Below are positions 1-9,019 of a stretch of DNA of 64,000 bases, piece after piece. A program made the translations under genes and the position numbers. The stretch comes from CAZSSH01 sp964609825 (GTDB taxonomy: Bacteria > Verrucomicrobiota > Lentisphaeria > Victivallales > Victivallaceae): assembly GCA_964609825.1 (NCBI GenBank), contig CAZSSH010000010.1:629015-693014 (forward strand). The letters are read 5' to 3'. Positions within the stretch are counted from its first letter, which is position 1. The number at the start of each line of letters is the position of its first letter. The notes below the pieces were generated by a model. That model had not been told where the DNA came from. It saw nothing but the letters and a program-made list of their open reading frames with translations, and made no database searches.

Positions 1-1564
1 TACGAATCCCGCCCTCGGTAAAATTCTGAGCTGGCAACTGTACTTTGTAGCCAAATGAGTCAGTCGCAGCCGTAATCGACATCTTGTCGGTCGGAGTGGG
101 CAGTCCGGCCAAATCCCGATTAATTGAAATATTTTCAGTTTTAATATCAAATTGCAGGGTGGCAGTCTTTTGCACCGGAATCGGCAAAGTGTCATCCTCA
201 TACACCACCTCAATAGTGCATTTGTTGACATTGCCGGTAATCGACAGACTGCTCAATGAGTTGATAAATTTATAATTAACCGGGTCATTATTGTACATGT
301 TGACCAACTTCACAATCGGCAATACGCCGAGAGCGTATGTTACATCGTGATCATTGGCGGGAGCATTGGGGGTGACGGTAAAGCCGGCATCCGTGTATAG
401 GGCGCTATCGGATTTGATCAAGCTGATCTCCAAACCAAGCTCATAGAGATAATCCGTCTGCTTGTTGCCGGTATAAGAGGGAATATTGGTCGTTAAATCC
501 CACGAGCCCTTATCCGAAATCGCCTGCTTGCTGTTGTCATTGATACAGTACTCAAGCAGATTGGCGGCAATTTGCTTGCGGCGGGTAGTTAAATCGGCAA
601 AAGTTCCCGGCACACTTGCAATACGCGCCAAAAACGGAAAGGCTTCGGTTTCCGCGGTATTGATGTTTTTGGTACCGGCAGTCCAAAAAATGGCAGCATT
701 ATTCCCCAAAAGCTTATCCACCGTCATCGAAGCCCAATCGGTACGCAGAAGATTAAAGCGGTGGTAATAGGTGTACTTTTTTGATGCGTCGATGGTGCGA
801 AATGCCTCAATCATCGGCGGATAATTTGGTGCAAAAAAACGCCGGACCTTTAACTGATTGGTGGCGCTCACCCCCTGACGGACAAAAATCTGGCTATAGG
901 AGCGCCAAACAACATCAGGGGGCACTGTACCAAGGACAAACTGACTATACCAATTAGTGGCATCCAAAGGCACACTAAATCCCATCTGTTGGGGGGTGAT
1001 CCCGTCAGCCGGGGTCGTCATTGTCGAATGGACGCTGGTAAAGTCGATTTGCGGGAACATATCATAGGGCAGTACCGCATAGGCATAGCGCCCGATCACC
1101 CGACCGTTGGAGTCGAATACCAAGCGCCACTGGGGATCCGGCATCCCGACAGAGGTAAAGGTGGTATCATTGACATAAACAAAGCCGCCGGAATTTTTGA
1201 CATTGCCCAAAACTTTTGCAATATCTGCCAAATTTCCAAATTTTGTCCCGACAGTTTTGGCGATTGCCGGATTAAATAAAGTATCCGCCTGCCCCCGGCT
1301 GGTCAACGACTCCGCCGCAAGCCCTTGATAGGAGCCAAAGAGTGCGTACTCGCTGTAAATCTTGGTGGATGCCAATACCCGGTTGATCGCCGACTCCGCC
1401 AACACGTCCGCCTGGGAGCGATAAGAGTTATTGACGGATATTTTTTGGGCAATCAAAGCATTGGAGACGAATGCCAACCCCAAAATCATCAGCACTGACA
1501 AAATACCGAGCGCAAACAGCAACGCCACACCGCGTTGAGGTGATTTATGTAAAAATTGTTTCAT
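1..1564 (-). CDS. PilX/GspK-like membrane-anchored protein, C-terminus cut by window edge
   Basis: This reading frame runs off the left edge, so the C-terminus is missing; 521 codons are visible. It starts at the ATG at 1564-1562, whose first bases overlap the stop of the gene before it (ATGA). The N-terminus has a short basic stretch (KSPQRGVALLFALG) and one hydrophobic helix at about residues 12-35, followed by a long soluble part with no motif I recognise. An RG-ALL-AL start followed by a single helix is typical of PilX/GspK-like minor components of type IV pilus or type II secretion systems. It is last in the visible run of four overlapping genes. The role in pseudopilus assembly is inferred from position and N-terminus. 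Confidence 0.7.
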   Translation of the reverse strand, partial: MKQFLHKSPQRGVALLFALGILSVLMILGLAFVSNALIAQKISVNNSYRSQADVLAESAINRVLASTKIYSEYALFGSYQGLAAESLTSRGQADTLFNPAIAKTVGTKFGNLADIAKVLGNVKNSGGFVYVNDTTFTSVGMPDPQWRLVFDSNGRVIGRYAYAVLPYDMFPQIDFTSVHSTMTTPADGITPQQMGFSVPLDATNWYSQFVLGTVPPDVVWRSYSQIFVRQGVSATNQLKVRRFFAPNYPPMIEAFRTIDASKKYTYYHRFNLLRTDWASMTVDKLLGNNAAIFWTAGTKNINTAETEAFPFLARIASVPGTFADLTTRRKQIAANLLEYCINDNSKQAISDKGSWDLTTNIPSYTGNKQTDYLYELGLEISLIKSDSALYTDAGFTVTPNAPANDHDVTYALGVLPIVKLVNMYNNDPVNYKFINSLSSLSITGNVNKCTIEVVYEDDTLPIPVQKTATLQFDIKTENISINRDLAGLPTPTDKMSITAATDSFGYKVQLPAQNFTEGGIR

Positions 1565-2355
1565 AACCGCGAATCCTTATAAATCATACTTTGTTTGCCA
1601 AGAAAAACGGTTTTGGTAAACGTCTGCTGTACCAACTCGCGAAACGTTTTGGCTTCTGTTGTCTCACTGCTACCGCCGCCCAAGTCTATCCATTTTTTAT
1701 AATCCTCATCGCTCAACATTACCAACTCGATATGAAGAACGTATGGATACCCAACAGTGACATTTGTCCCCAGAGCAGCACCGGAGCTGTTTAATCCCGT
1801 CACGTTAAAAGAAACCACTCGCGGAATAATTGTTTTGTAATTACCGGTACTGTAATTATTTAATGCACCAACCATAGTAGCCGTAGTAGCAGGCGGACCA
1901 TCAATAATTTGGGTAGTTCCGTCAAAACAATTTTGAGCCACACCGGCATCGCTGGCCGCCGTAATTCTCAACTCATTGACAGTAGTGTCGCGGTAAATCA
2001 TCACAAAATACAGATTGCTGTTGGCCCCGGAGGCAAACTGATACAATGAGTCGGTAATAAAATACAGCTTATTGTCTCCGGTTGTTGTTCTGTCAACCAC
2101 AAACGGTACATCAGTGCTGGTACCGGCCGTGGCTGCGGTCGGATATGCTTTTAAAAGCAAATCGCCTATCACCTGCAAGGCGACGCGGGCGTCAGCGGTG
2201 AGGTTGTTGCGGTTCTCCGAGGCCACCCATATACGCTGGGCACCGGAGAAAAATTGCAGCATAATCAGCAAAAGAATGCTGAATACCGCCAAACTCACCA
2301 GGAGCTCGATCAAGGTAAAATTCTTTTTAAAACAACTTTTTTTACGGCGCAACAT
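1561..2355 (-). CDS. Prepilin-type pseudopilin (minor pseudopilin J-like)
   Basis: The protein is 264 residues long. Its N-terminus holds the prepilin methylation motif NFTLIELLVSLAVFSI, with the conserved Glu at +5, followed by one long hydrophobic helix and a soluble head. The residue before the cleavage-site Phe is Asn rather than the usual Gly. The start was placed at 2355 because longer frames upstream lie inside the previous gene and lack a signal; it overlaps that gene by 14 bases. It overlaps the next gene by ATGA, so translation is probably coupled. Position and size fit a minor pseudopilin of a type II secretion-like or type IV pilus-like machine. The cargo cannot be told from the sequence. 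Confidence 0.82.
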   Translation of the reverse strand: MLRRKKSCFKKNFTLIELLVSLAVFSILLLIMLQFFSGAQRIWVASENRNNLTADARVALQVIGDLLLKAYPTAATAGTSTDVPFVVDRTTTGDNKLYFITDSLYQFASGANSNLYFVMIYRDTTVNELRITAASDAGVAQNCFDGTTQIIDGPPATTATMVGALNNYSTGNYKTIIPRVVSFNVTGLNSSGAALGTNVTVGYPYVLHIELVMLSDEDYKKWIDLGGGSSETTEAKTFRELVQQTFTKTVFLGKQSMIYKDSRL

Positions 2356-2941
2356 TTTTGGCCTCCGTATTAAAGAGTTCCAAACGGTAAGTGCGGACAT
2401 TGCCCGAATCAACTCGCGTATTGGTATTACTGGGATCACCCAAATCGTCATATACCATATCAACCGGCCAGCTGATTTCCACATAAATTACCGCCGCAAT
2501 TTTATTTAATGCATTTTTGTCCGCAGCATTCAAGGGGACGCTGCCAATATTGAAATCCTTCCAATACTCTGGATCGCGCCAAACCCGGATAACCGCGCTG
2601 AAGTCTCCATTCTCATAAAGATAAACGCCGTCTTTGGTCGTATAGTACAAATTACCCATTATTTGAGCATCTTTGGAGGGGCTTTTGATATCAGCATCCG
2701 CGGGTTTGGTCGAGGGGATATCAGCACCCAAACTGGACCAATCAGATAATTTATAAACAATACTCTTGATGTTTTCCAGCATCACATCGGCGATCATCGG
2801 CACCTGATCATTGGCGCGGGCATTGGTCGAAGCATTGATCCCGACCGGGAACAACACCAAAATGCTGGAGATCCCGATGGCCAGTACCGCCATCGCAAGG
2901 GCCAGCTCCACCATATTAAAGTAACGGACAGTTATTTTCAT
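2342..2941 (-). CDS. Prepilin-type pseudopilin (PilV/GspI-like)
   Basis: The protein is 199 residues long with an N-terminal FNMVELALAMAVLAIG segment. This is a divergent prepilin motif: Phe at +1 and Glu at +5 are kept, but the residue before Phe is Tyr, not Gly. A single hydrophobic helix at about residues 10-30 is followed by a soluble head domain. The ATG at 2941 overlaps the stop of the upstream pseudopilin gene (ATGA), and its own stop lies inside the next gene. The short basic leader and PilV-like pattern suggest a minor pseudopilin. The exact subtype (I, J or V) is uncertain. Confidence 0.78.
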   Translation of the reverse strand: MKITVRYFNMVELALAMAVLAIGISSILVLFPVGINASTNARANDQVPMIADVMLENIKSIVYKLSDWSSLGADIPSTKPADADIKSPSKDAQIMGNLYYTTKDGVYLYENGDFSAVIRVWRDPEYWKDFNIGSVPLNAADKNALNKIAAVIYVEISWPVDMVYDDLGDPSNTNTRVDSGNVRTYRLELFNTEAKNVAP

Positions 2942-3582
2942 GGCAAATACTCCACGCGGCCGGTCAGACCGTTGAGTTTTAGTTTGAGCAGATTGTCAGT
3001 TGTGGTTTCGGGGGTATAATAAACAATATTATTACCATTTAACTCACCCTCGGCAACCATTAGACTCAAGTCTGAACCACTGGCCGTTCCGCCATTATAG
3101 CTGAACTCAATCCCATTAACTGCCGAGGAATCGGATGTTTGCATTTTAAGACCGGTAAAAGTTACCAAATCATTTAATGTTGCGGATGATCCTTTGGTTG
3201 GCATACTGAGGGTACCTGAACCACCGACACTATCAACTAATATGGCACCGTCCATCACTTTCCAAGAACTGTCAGGAGCCCATTGCCACACCCAAGTGCT
3301 GCCGCTTTTTACTTTTTGCGCCAGCCGGTAGGCGGTTTTGTTGGGATAAAGACTGCCGTTGCTGACAATCGCCAGTCCGGCGGGAGCGCGGCGGCTGGCG
3401 GCAAGTGAGCGGGCTTGCTCAATGGCCAATTTAAGGTTGCCGGTCCATTGGTCGACTTTGTTGCCGCTGATCATCCGGTTGAAGGCAGGCAAAACAAGCG
3501 CCATCACTACCCCGATGATTGCCACGACCACCAGCAACTCCACAAGGGTGAAACGCTTCATTGATTTTTTTGCATTTGTCAT
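2938..3582 (-). CDS. Prepilin-type pseudopilin (GspH/FimT-like), first gene of the operon
   Basis: The protein is 214 residues long. Its N-terminus, MTNAKKSMKRFTLVELLV, holds the prepilin motif with Glu at +5; the residue before Phe is Arg. The length and the region after the helix (long alpha-1, then Ala/Arg-rich 'EQARSLAASRRAP') resemble the GspH/FimT head, in which this helix is followed by beta strands. The start at 3582 is supported by GAGGTG at 3592-3597, nine bases upstream; an internal ATG at 3561 is possible. A TTGAAA-N17-TATAGT promoter lies just upstream. It leads the four-gene overlapping run. Confidence 0.82.
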   Translation of the reverse strand: MTNAKKSMKRFTLVELLVVVAIIGVVMALVLPAFNRMISGNKVDQWTGNLKLAIEQARSLAASRRAPAGLAIVSNGSLYPNKTAYRLAQKVKSGSTWVWQWAPDSSWKVMDGAILVDSVGGSGTLSMPTKGSSATLNDLVTFTGLKMQTSDSSAVNGIEFSYNGGTASGSDLSLMVAEGELNGNNIVYYTPETTTDNLLKLKLNGLTGRVEYLP

Positions 3583-3637
3583 CAAAAATCGCACCTCAAA
3601 ATTACAGTCAGGGGCAAATCTTATACGCCCACACTCT

Positions 3638-3666
3638 ACTATAAATACTTTTTGCTCATTTTTCAA
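3638..3666 (-). promoter_or_regulatory. Predicted sigma-70-type promoter of the pseudopilin operon
   Basis: On the minus strand TTGAAA (3666-3661) is followed by a 17-base spacer and TATAGT (3643-3638). The -10 box is about 55 bases from the start codon at 3582. It sits in the 110-base gap after the ABC ATPase gene, which supports a separate transcript for the pseudopilins. Assigned by eye. Confidence 0.5.
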
Positions 3667-3692
3667 CCCGCAAAGCGAAAAAAAGCACAAAA

Positions 3693-4463
3693 TTAATACG
3701 GAGAAATCAGAATCCGGCCCCGGCTGTCGCGGCAGATCTCCGCCTGACAATGAAAGGCGTGCTCCAAATTGGCGGGGGTAATCACCTCTTCGGGGGCGCC
3801 GCTGTCGATGATTTTGCCGTTTTTGATTAAGATGATCCGGTTGCAGCAGCGCGCCGCCAGCTGGAGATCGTGGGAGATCAGCAACACCCCCAAATTGCGC
3901 TCATGCGCCAACTCACCGAGTTTGCGCGCAAGCTCGTTGCTGTGGGCGATGTCCAAGGCATTGGTCGGCTCGTCAAGCAGCAAAAAGTCGGTCTCCTGAG
4001 CGAGCGCCATCGCGATAAAAACGCGCTGCTTTTCGCCGCCCGATAATTCGCAATAGCGCCGATGCGCCAAGTGGGCGATGTCCATCTCTGCCATCGCTTT
4101 GGCAACTGCGCAAAGGTCCTCTTTGGCCGCCCCCGCCAGCTGCGAAATTTTGGAGGCGCGCCCGGTCATTACCATGGTGCGCACCGTATAATCCAAGGGC
4201 GGCGGCAGATTTTGCGCCACCGCACCGATGTGCTCGGCCCGGGTCAAGTGATCCATCCGGCGCAAAGGTTTGCCGTCGCAGCAAACTTCGCCCTTTTGCG
4301 GCAAAATCCGGCCGGTGAGAATTTTTTGGATGGTGCTTTTGCCGCTCCCGTTGGGCCCGATAAGGCCGACAAAGTCGCCGCTCGCCAACTCAAACGAAAA
4401 ATCGTCCAGCAATGCCGCTTCGCCGGGATAGGCAAAGGTGATGTTTTTGGCCTCCAGTTTCAT
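3693..4463 (-). CDS. ABC transporter ATPase, FecE/BtuD-type (iron-chelate or cobalamin uptake)
   Basis: The 256-residue protein carries all ABC ATPase motifs in order: Walker A GPNGSGKST (about 37-45), Q-loop (VAQNLP), signature ELSGGEKQR, Walker B FLLLDEPTNALD and the switch histidine in LISHD. Spacing and length fit the FecE/FhuC/BtuD family, which powers uptake of siderophores, haem or vitamin B12 through a FecCD permease. That permease is the gene directly upstream, overlapping by ATGA. The substrate is unknown because no binding protein or TonB receptor lies in the window. It would act at the cytoplasmic face of the inner membrane. Confidence 0.9.
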   Translation of the reverse strand: MKLEAKNITFAYPGEAALLDDFSFELASGDFVGLIGPNGSGKSTIQKILTGRILPQKGEVCCDGKPLRRMDHLTRAEHIGAVAQNLPPPLDYTVRTMVMTGRASKISQLAGAAKEDLCAVAKAMAEMDIAHLAHRRYCELSGGEKQRVFIAMALAQETDFLLLDEPTNALDIAHSNELARKLGELAHERNLGVLLISHDLQLAARCCNRIILIKNGKIIDSGAPEEVITPANLEHAFHCQAEICRDSRGRILISPY

Positions 4464-5434
4464 GATTCCCCCGGAGTGTTTTTATTTAACAGCCAGAGAA
4501 ACATGGGGCCGCCGATCAATGCCGTGATGACGCCGATGGGAAGCTCCTTGGCCGGGTAGATGATCCGGCTCAACAAATCGCAGAGCATCAGAAACATGCC
4601 GCCCCCCAGCAAAGAGAGCATAAAAAGTTTGCGGTTGTCCGCCCCCGTCGAGCGGCGGAAAATATGCGGGATCACCAAGCCGACAAAGCCGATGATCCCC
4701 GACAAAGCGACCGTACAGGACGTGAGAATTGAGGCGGTGACGATCAACAAGACCGAGGTGGTGACCGGGTTGACCCCGACATTCCACGCATGGTCGTGCC
4801 CCAAAGACACCGCATTGGCCTTAAAGCTCCACAAAAATAAAATCACCGCTCCGGCCGCCAAAGCCGCCATCGCCACGGTTAAAATTTTGAGGTCGACCGA
4901 CTGCAAATCGCCCAAGAGCCACCAGTTGATCCCGCAAAGGTCGGAGACGGTGGCAAACGAAATCAGGCAACTCAGAACACTTGAGCTCATGGTGCCGACG
5001 ATGACGCCACTCAAGAGCAAACGGGTGACGCCGTTTTTGCCGCCGCGCGAAAGCCAGATCACAATTGAGAGCGCAATCAATGAGCCCAAAAGCGCCATGA
5101 TTGGCACGGCAAGGAGAAATAACGAGGCAAGCCCGGTGATGAACCCCAGCGCGGCGCCGATGGCCGCCCCGCCCGACACCCCCAAGATAAAGGGTTCGGC
5201 CAACGGATTGCGCAAGACCGCCTGATAAGCGGCCCCGGCCAACGCCAGCGAGCCGCCGACGGTAAACGCCGCCAAGACCCGGAAAATGCGCAGCTTGATC
5301 ACCGGGTTAAGCGACCAGTCGGCGTCAAAAAATTGCGCGGGCGCAACCCGGCTGGAGCCGAGACAAACGCACAATACCCCCAGCAGCAGTACTGCCAGGA
5401 TAAACAGCGGAAAAGTGATTCCGGCACGTTTCAT
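4460..5434 (-). CDS. ABC transporter permease, FecCD/BtuC family
   Basis: This 324-residue integral membrane protein has about nine to ten hydrophobic segments. It has the hallmark family sequence LAGAAYQAVLRNPLAEP followed by LGVSGGAAIGAALG, and GLVIPHIFRR near the C-terminus (the loop that contacts the ATPase). These identify the FecCD/BtuC permease family for iron-siderophore, haem or cobalamin import. It begins two bases after the recJ stop, so it may be read from the same transcript, and overlaps the ATPase gene by ATGA. A substrate-binding partner must be encoded elsewhere. Confidence 0.92.
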   Translation of the reverse strand: MKRAGITFPLFILAVLLLGVLCVCLGSSRVAPAQFFDADWSLNPVIKLRIFRVLAAFTVGGSLALAGAAYQAVLRNPLAEPFILGVSGGAAIGAALGFITGLASLFLLAVPIMALLGSLIALSIVIWLSRGGKNGVTRLLLSGVIVGTMSSSVLSCLISFATVSDLCGINWWLLGDLQSVDLKILTVAMAALAAGAVILFLWSFKANAVSLGHDHAWNVGVNPVTTSVLLIVTASILTSCTVALSGIIGFVGLVIPHIFRRSTGADNRKLFMLSLLGGGMFLMLCDLLSRIIYPAKELPIGVITALIGGPMFLWLLNKNTPGES

Positions 5435-5436
5435 TT

Positions 5437-7146
5437 TTAGTACGAGTCTTTGATGTCAATGATATTAAGCTGCGGGGTTTCCACCCCGTTGTGAATATTA
5501 AGCTGCGGCACCGCCAAAATGTCCAGCGTTTTGCCGTAAAAACGGTTGCACGGCTGATTAAAGGCGATGAAGTCGATCTGGCCGCTGCGGTTGCGCAAAA
5601 TCCCGCGGCAGTGCGAGCTGCCAACCTCGTTGCAACGGATAACCTGCACCTCGTTGAACCGGAAAACCGGCTTGGAGTTGCCGTGGCCGAAGGGCGCCAG
5701 CATATTTAAGTGCTCAAAAAAAGCGCTGTTCATCTCATTTAAGTACGCTTCGCCGTCGTAGGAGATAAAGTCCTCCAGATCATCACTGGTGATGTCCTTG
5801 CGGATTTCGCGGTCCAAGGCCTCAAAAAAACCGGCGATATTCTCCGCCTTGAGGCCGATCCCCACCGCCATCGGGTGACCGCCGAAACGGTCCAACAAGG
5901 AAGCGGTGCGGCTCAGCACCTCGACCAAATTGAGGCAAAAGACACTGCGGCCGGAGCCGTAGGCGACATCGTTTTGGATGGTTAAGACAATCGTCGGACG
6001 GTTGTAATCACGCGCCAGACGCGATGCCACGATCCCGATCACCCCCTGATGCCAGTTGCGTCCCGCAACCAAGAGCGAGTAATCGCTCATCCAAGCCAAA
6101 TTGCGCTCGATTTGCTCCTTGGCCTCCTGATAAATCTCCTGCTCCTTGTCCTGCCGGACCTTGTTAAAGGCCTCCAGCTGCGAAGCATAGTTGTAAGCGG
6201 CAACGATGTTGTCGGACTCAAGCAAAGCCAGCGCCACATTGGCGTCCCCCACCCGACCGGCGGCGTTGATCCGCGGCGCGATCCGGAAAGTGATATCCGA
6301 CGGTGTCAGCTCGTTGCGCAAACGCGAACTCTCGATCAAAGCCCGGATGCCGGGGCGCAACTGTTTGCGCAAAAGGTCGATGCCGTGCTTGACCATGATC
6401 CGGTTTTCGCCCAACAATGAAACAATGTCGGCGACGGTGCCCAAAGCGACATAATCGAGGATTTCCTCAAGCTTGGTCTGAAAAGCGCCCAAGTTGTTTT
6501 CGCGGCCGTATTTGACAAAGGCATGGGATAATTTGAACGCCACCCCGGCGCCCGATAATAGCTGCAAGTCCTCAAGCTCGGGATAAACTTTGGGGTTGAT
6601 GACCGCCAAAGCGTTGGGCAATACTTGCGCCGCCTCGTGGTGGTCGGTGATGATGACATCGATCCCGCGTGACACCGCATCGTCCACCGCCTCGCAGCTG
6701 GTGATCCCGCAGTCAACGGTGACCAGTACGCGGCAGTCGCCAAAGGCTTCCAGCGCCTTGCTGAGCGACTCGGGGGTAAACCCGTAACCGTCGTCAAACC
6801 GGTGCGGGATAAACGAGTGCACCTCGGCGCCGTTTTGACGCAAAATGAGCGCAAGCAACGCGCTCGCGGTAATCCCGTCAGTGTCGTAATCGCCGTGAAT
6901 CAGGATCGGCTCCCGGTTGGCGATGGCTCTCCACAGTCTGGCTGCGGCCTCTTTGATGCCTGGAAAACGATAGGGGTCGGACAAATTTGTCAGTTTCGGA
7001 TTGAGAAAATTTTGAATTTCCTCTTCTTTCACGCCGCGCGCCGCAAAAAACATTGCGATTACCCGCGGTAATGAATAACGATCCTGTATGGTTTTAATGT
7101 CAAACGCTTGATTGTTTCCGGGCAGTTTCCAATTTTTAACACCCAT
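5437..7146 (-). CDS. recJ: Single-strand-specific 5'-3' exonuclease RecJ
   Basis: At 569 residues this is close to the usual length of RecJ. The DHH-family motifs are present: DYDTDGITAS, VDCGIT, the diagnostic TDHH and INPK. The C-terminal DHHA1 motif GGHPMAVGIGL is also present, followed by an OB-like region. RecJ degrades single-stranded DNA 5'-3' in recombinational repair and mismatch repair with RecQ and RecF-pathway proteins. The gene begins at an ATG at 7146 with a weak AGGATAGAAAG upstream; a TTTACA-N17-TATCGT promoter is predicted. It is followed after two bases by the FecCD permease gene, an unexpected operon partner. Confidence 0.95.
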   Translation of the reverse strand: MGVKNWKLPGNNQAFDIKTIQDRYSLPRVIAMFFAARGVKEEEIQNFLNPKLTNLSDPYRFPGIKEAAARLWRAIANREPILIHGDYDTDGITASALLALILRQNGAEVHSFIPHRFDDGYGFTPESLSKALEAFGDCRVLVTVDCGITSCEAVDDAVSRGIDVIITDHHEAAQVLPNALAVINPKVYPELEDLQLLSGAGVAFKLSHAFVKYGRENNLGAFQTKLEEILDYVALGTVADIVSLLGENRIMVKHGIDLLRKQLRPGIRALIESSRLRNELTPSDITFRIAPRINAAGRVGDANVALALLESDNIVAAYNYASQLEAFNKVRQDKEQEIYQEAKEQIERNLAWMSDYSLLVAGRNWHQGVIGIVASRLARDYNRPTIVLTIQNDVAYGSGRSVFCLNLVEVLSRTASLLDRFGGHPMAVGIGLKAENIAGFFEALDREIRKDITSDDLEDFISYDGEAYLNEMNSAFFEHLNMLAPFGHGNSKPVFRFNEVQVIRCNEVGSSHCRGILRNRSGQIDFIAFNQPCNRFYGKTLDILAVPQLNIHNGVETPQLNIIDIKDSY

Positions 7147-7186
7147 TTACAGTTTATACTTTCTATCCTTAATATATCATGTACAT

Positions 7187-7215
7187 ACGATAACCCCAAA
7201 ATGCGATAATGTAAA
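7187..7215 (-). promoter_or_regulatory. Predicted promoter upstream of recJ
   Basis: TTTACA (7215-7210), 17-base spacer, TATCGT (7192-7187) on the minus strand, about 40 bases before the recJ start. It lies in the AT-rich gap that separates recJ from the divergent tRNA-Leu. Assigned by eye. Confidence 0.35.
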
Positions 7216-7331
7216 GGGGGATTTTGATTATTTTTTGTTTTTTTCTTGTGATTTTGATTTGAAAAAACGGAATTTCGGATTATTGTATAAAACAGTCACC
7301 CGCAGACAGAGTTATCTGTACAAAGTGACGA

Positions 7332-7414
7332 GCCGACGTGGCGGAATTGGCAGACGCGCTAGATTCAGGTTCTAGTTCTTCGGAGTAAGGGTTCAAATCC
7401 CTTCGTCGGTACCA
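7332..7414 (+). tRNA. tRNA-Leu (anticodon CAG)
   Basis: The acceptor stem GCCGACG pairs with CGTCGGT (one G-U pair at the end). The anticodon stem CTAGA/TCTAG encloses the loop TTCAGGT, giving anticodon CAG and leucine codon CUG. A GGTTCAAATCC T-arm follows a short variable arm, and the CCA end is encoded (7412-7414). The D-arm begins GGCGGAATTGGCAGACGC, typical of class II leucine tRNAs. It is read away from recJ and is followed by copy A of the dispersed repeat. Confidence 0.95.
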
Positions 7415-7532
7415 ATTGCGAGATTTCCGGACCAAAAGCTGGTTCGGATTTTTTTTGCCCGGAAAAGGGGAGCTGGGAGATTTTTATACCGGTGGCACTG
7501 ACTCATCCGAGTGGGCGGCGAGAAACTTTGTC

Positions 7533-7759
7533 CGATAGAGCATAACCGATGTTGCTTGGATCGGTAGAAATACCCGGGCGACCTCATGTTCAGGTGGCCG
7601 CTGGGACAGATGGTGTTGATCGGCCACGCCTCGCAACAGACTTCCGCCCATAGCCGGCCGGGGCATGCTTCGCTACCCCGTCGTTGCCATCGCATACGCT
7701 CGGCAATGACCTCACCATGGGCTCACGGCGCTAACCGCGCTATTACCCGAGAGAAGACG
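7533..7759. repeat. Dispersed repeat, copy A
   Basis: This non-coding stretch shares ordered blocks with 17576-17890. A 19-base block (7533-7551 = 17576-17594) is identical. AGGTGGCCGCT occurs in both (7592 and 17633). A 32-base block has one mismatch (7651-7682 = 17693-17724). An 18-base block is identical (7727-7744 = 17857-17874), followed by a shared CCCGAGAGAAGAC. Between the last two long blocks copy B is about 88 bases longer. Small frames here are not convincing genes. The gap 7415-7783 holds nothing else I can identify. Confidence 0.75.
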
Positions 7760-7783
7760 ACGTCGTTCTGACAGCCCAAAACC

Positions 7784-9019
7784 TTACTTGACCACGGTGA
7801 GCTCAACGGGCTTGCTGCCGCCGAGGCAGATGCTCTCAAGGCGGATTTCCTGCGCTTCGCCGGGAGCGAAGTCGGGAATGATTTCCAAAGTATGGGTGGT
7901 ATCTTCGCTCAGGCCCTCAATCACCGGTTTGACCATGTGGGCATTGCCGTTGCAGGCCTTGCCAAGTTTGCCCGCGTCAAATTCGCGGTCGACCGCCACG
8001 CCGTCGATCAGAACTTTATATTTGCCGCACTTGAGGGTCGACTCGCCGAAAAACAATACTGACGAGCCGCGGAATCGGCAGACCAGCTTGGGCGCGTCGC
8101 CGGTGATTTCATATTGCGAGCGGCCGGTGCGTTTGTTGTTGGCCAGCCGCACCATGTCATCAAGCCAGCGCGACATCACAAAATCGTAAGCCACCGCCGA
8201 AGTTTCCGGCTTCACGACCTCGATTTTGAAGCCCTCCGGCAGCATTTTTGCAATCACAAAGCGTTTGACAAACTTATAAGAGTCGTTGCTGAGCCATTTC
8301 TCCGGCAATACCGGTGTCTCTTTGCTTGCCACAGCACTCAAATACGCCGCCTTGGCCGCCTCAAAATAAATCTGATATCCGGCATCGGACGGGTGCGTGT
8401 TGTCATACCGGTACGGCGGCCAGAGGAGGTCAAGATCAAGCTCGCCGGCGTTGTATTTTTGCTGCATCAATTGCACCACATCGCCGACCGGCAAGTGATA
8501 ATAATTGGCAAGCTCCAAATGCTTGGTGCGCCGGTGCATTTTGCTCAAGTCCTTTTCCTCCACATAGCTCCGGGCGGCGGTAATCATCACGACCACCGGG
8601 CAATCCGCCGCCAATGTTTGCCGGACGATCGACTCATAAGCGCTCAAAGTCGGGTCCGAAACTTTGTAGGCATCATCATTAAGGGTAAAATCCAAAAACA
8701 TCAAATCGGGGTGATGTTTCATCACGTCGCGTTCCAGCCGCTGCACCCCCAATTGGGCGCCGGTGCCGCCGATGGCCGCATCGACAAAGGTGAAATGTGC
8801 CTTGGGGTAAGTTTGCTTGAGCCATTGGCCCATCAATGCCCGGTAGCTGGTTTGATTGGGGTCGGAGGCGTTGGCCCCCCAAGTGAGCGAGCCTCCTAAA
8901 AAAACCACGGTAAGTGACTGGCCGTCCTTGGCCTTTTGATCAAAATTTTGAAACGAAGCAGCCTGCAACGAAACCATCAGCGATACCCCCAATAATAATA
9001 ACCAGTGACGAAGTGACAT
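7784..9019 (-). CDS. Secreted SGNH/GDSL-family hydrolase
   Basis: The 411-residue protein starts with a signal peptide (about residues 1-20, LLLLGVSLMVSLQA). The SGNH catalytic motifs are visible: block I GGSLTWG with Ser44, block II Gly (IGGTG), block III LNDD and block V DNTHPSDAGY with the Asp/His pair. Such enzymes remove acetyl or other ester groups from carbohydrates. A C-terminal beta-rich part of about 150 residues could be carbohydrate-binding. The start is the ATG at 9019, which overlaps the stop of the regulator gene by one base (TAATG) and has GGGAGAA just upstream. It is the last gene of the polysaccharide operon. The substrate is unknown; deacetylation of the glucan attacked by the upstream GH71 proteins is an inference. 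Confidence 0.8.
   Translation of the reverse strand: MSLRHWLLLLGVSLMVSLQAASFQNFDQKAKDGQSLTVVFLGGSLTWGANASDPNQTSYRALMGQWLKQTYPKAHFTFVDAAIGGTGAQLGVQRLERDVMKHHPDLMFLDFTLNDDAYKVSDPTLSAYESIVRQTLAADCPVVVMITAARSYVEEKDLSKMHRRTKHLELANYYHLPVGDVVQLMQQKYNAGELDLDLLWPPYRYDNTHPSDAGYQIYFEAAKAAYLSAVASKETPVLPEKWLSNDSYKFVKRFVIAKMLPEGFKIEVVKPETSAVAYDFVMSRWLDDMVRLANNKRTGRSQYEITGDAPKLVCRFRGSSVLFFGESTLKCGKYKVLIDGVAVDREFDAGKLGKACNGNAHMVKPVIEGLSEDTTHTLEIIPDFAPGEAQEIRLESICLGGSKPVELTVVK

Noticed and set aside
7393..7695. 100-codon minus-strand frame next to tRNA-Leu
   Set aside because: It lies in repeat copy A, overlaps the tRNA 3' end, and copy B does not keep the frame.
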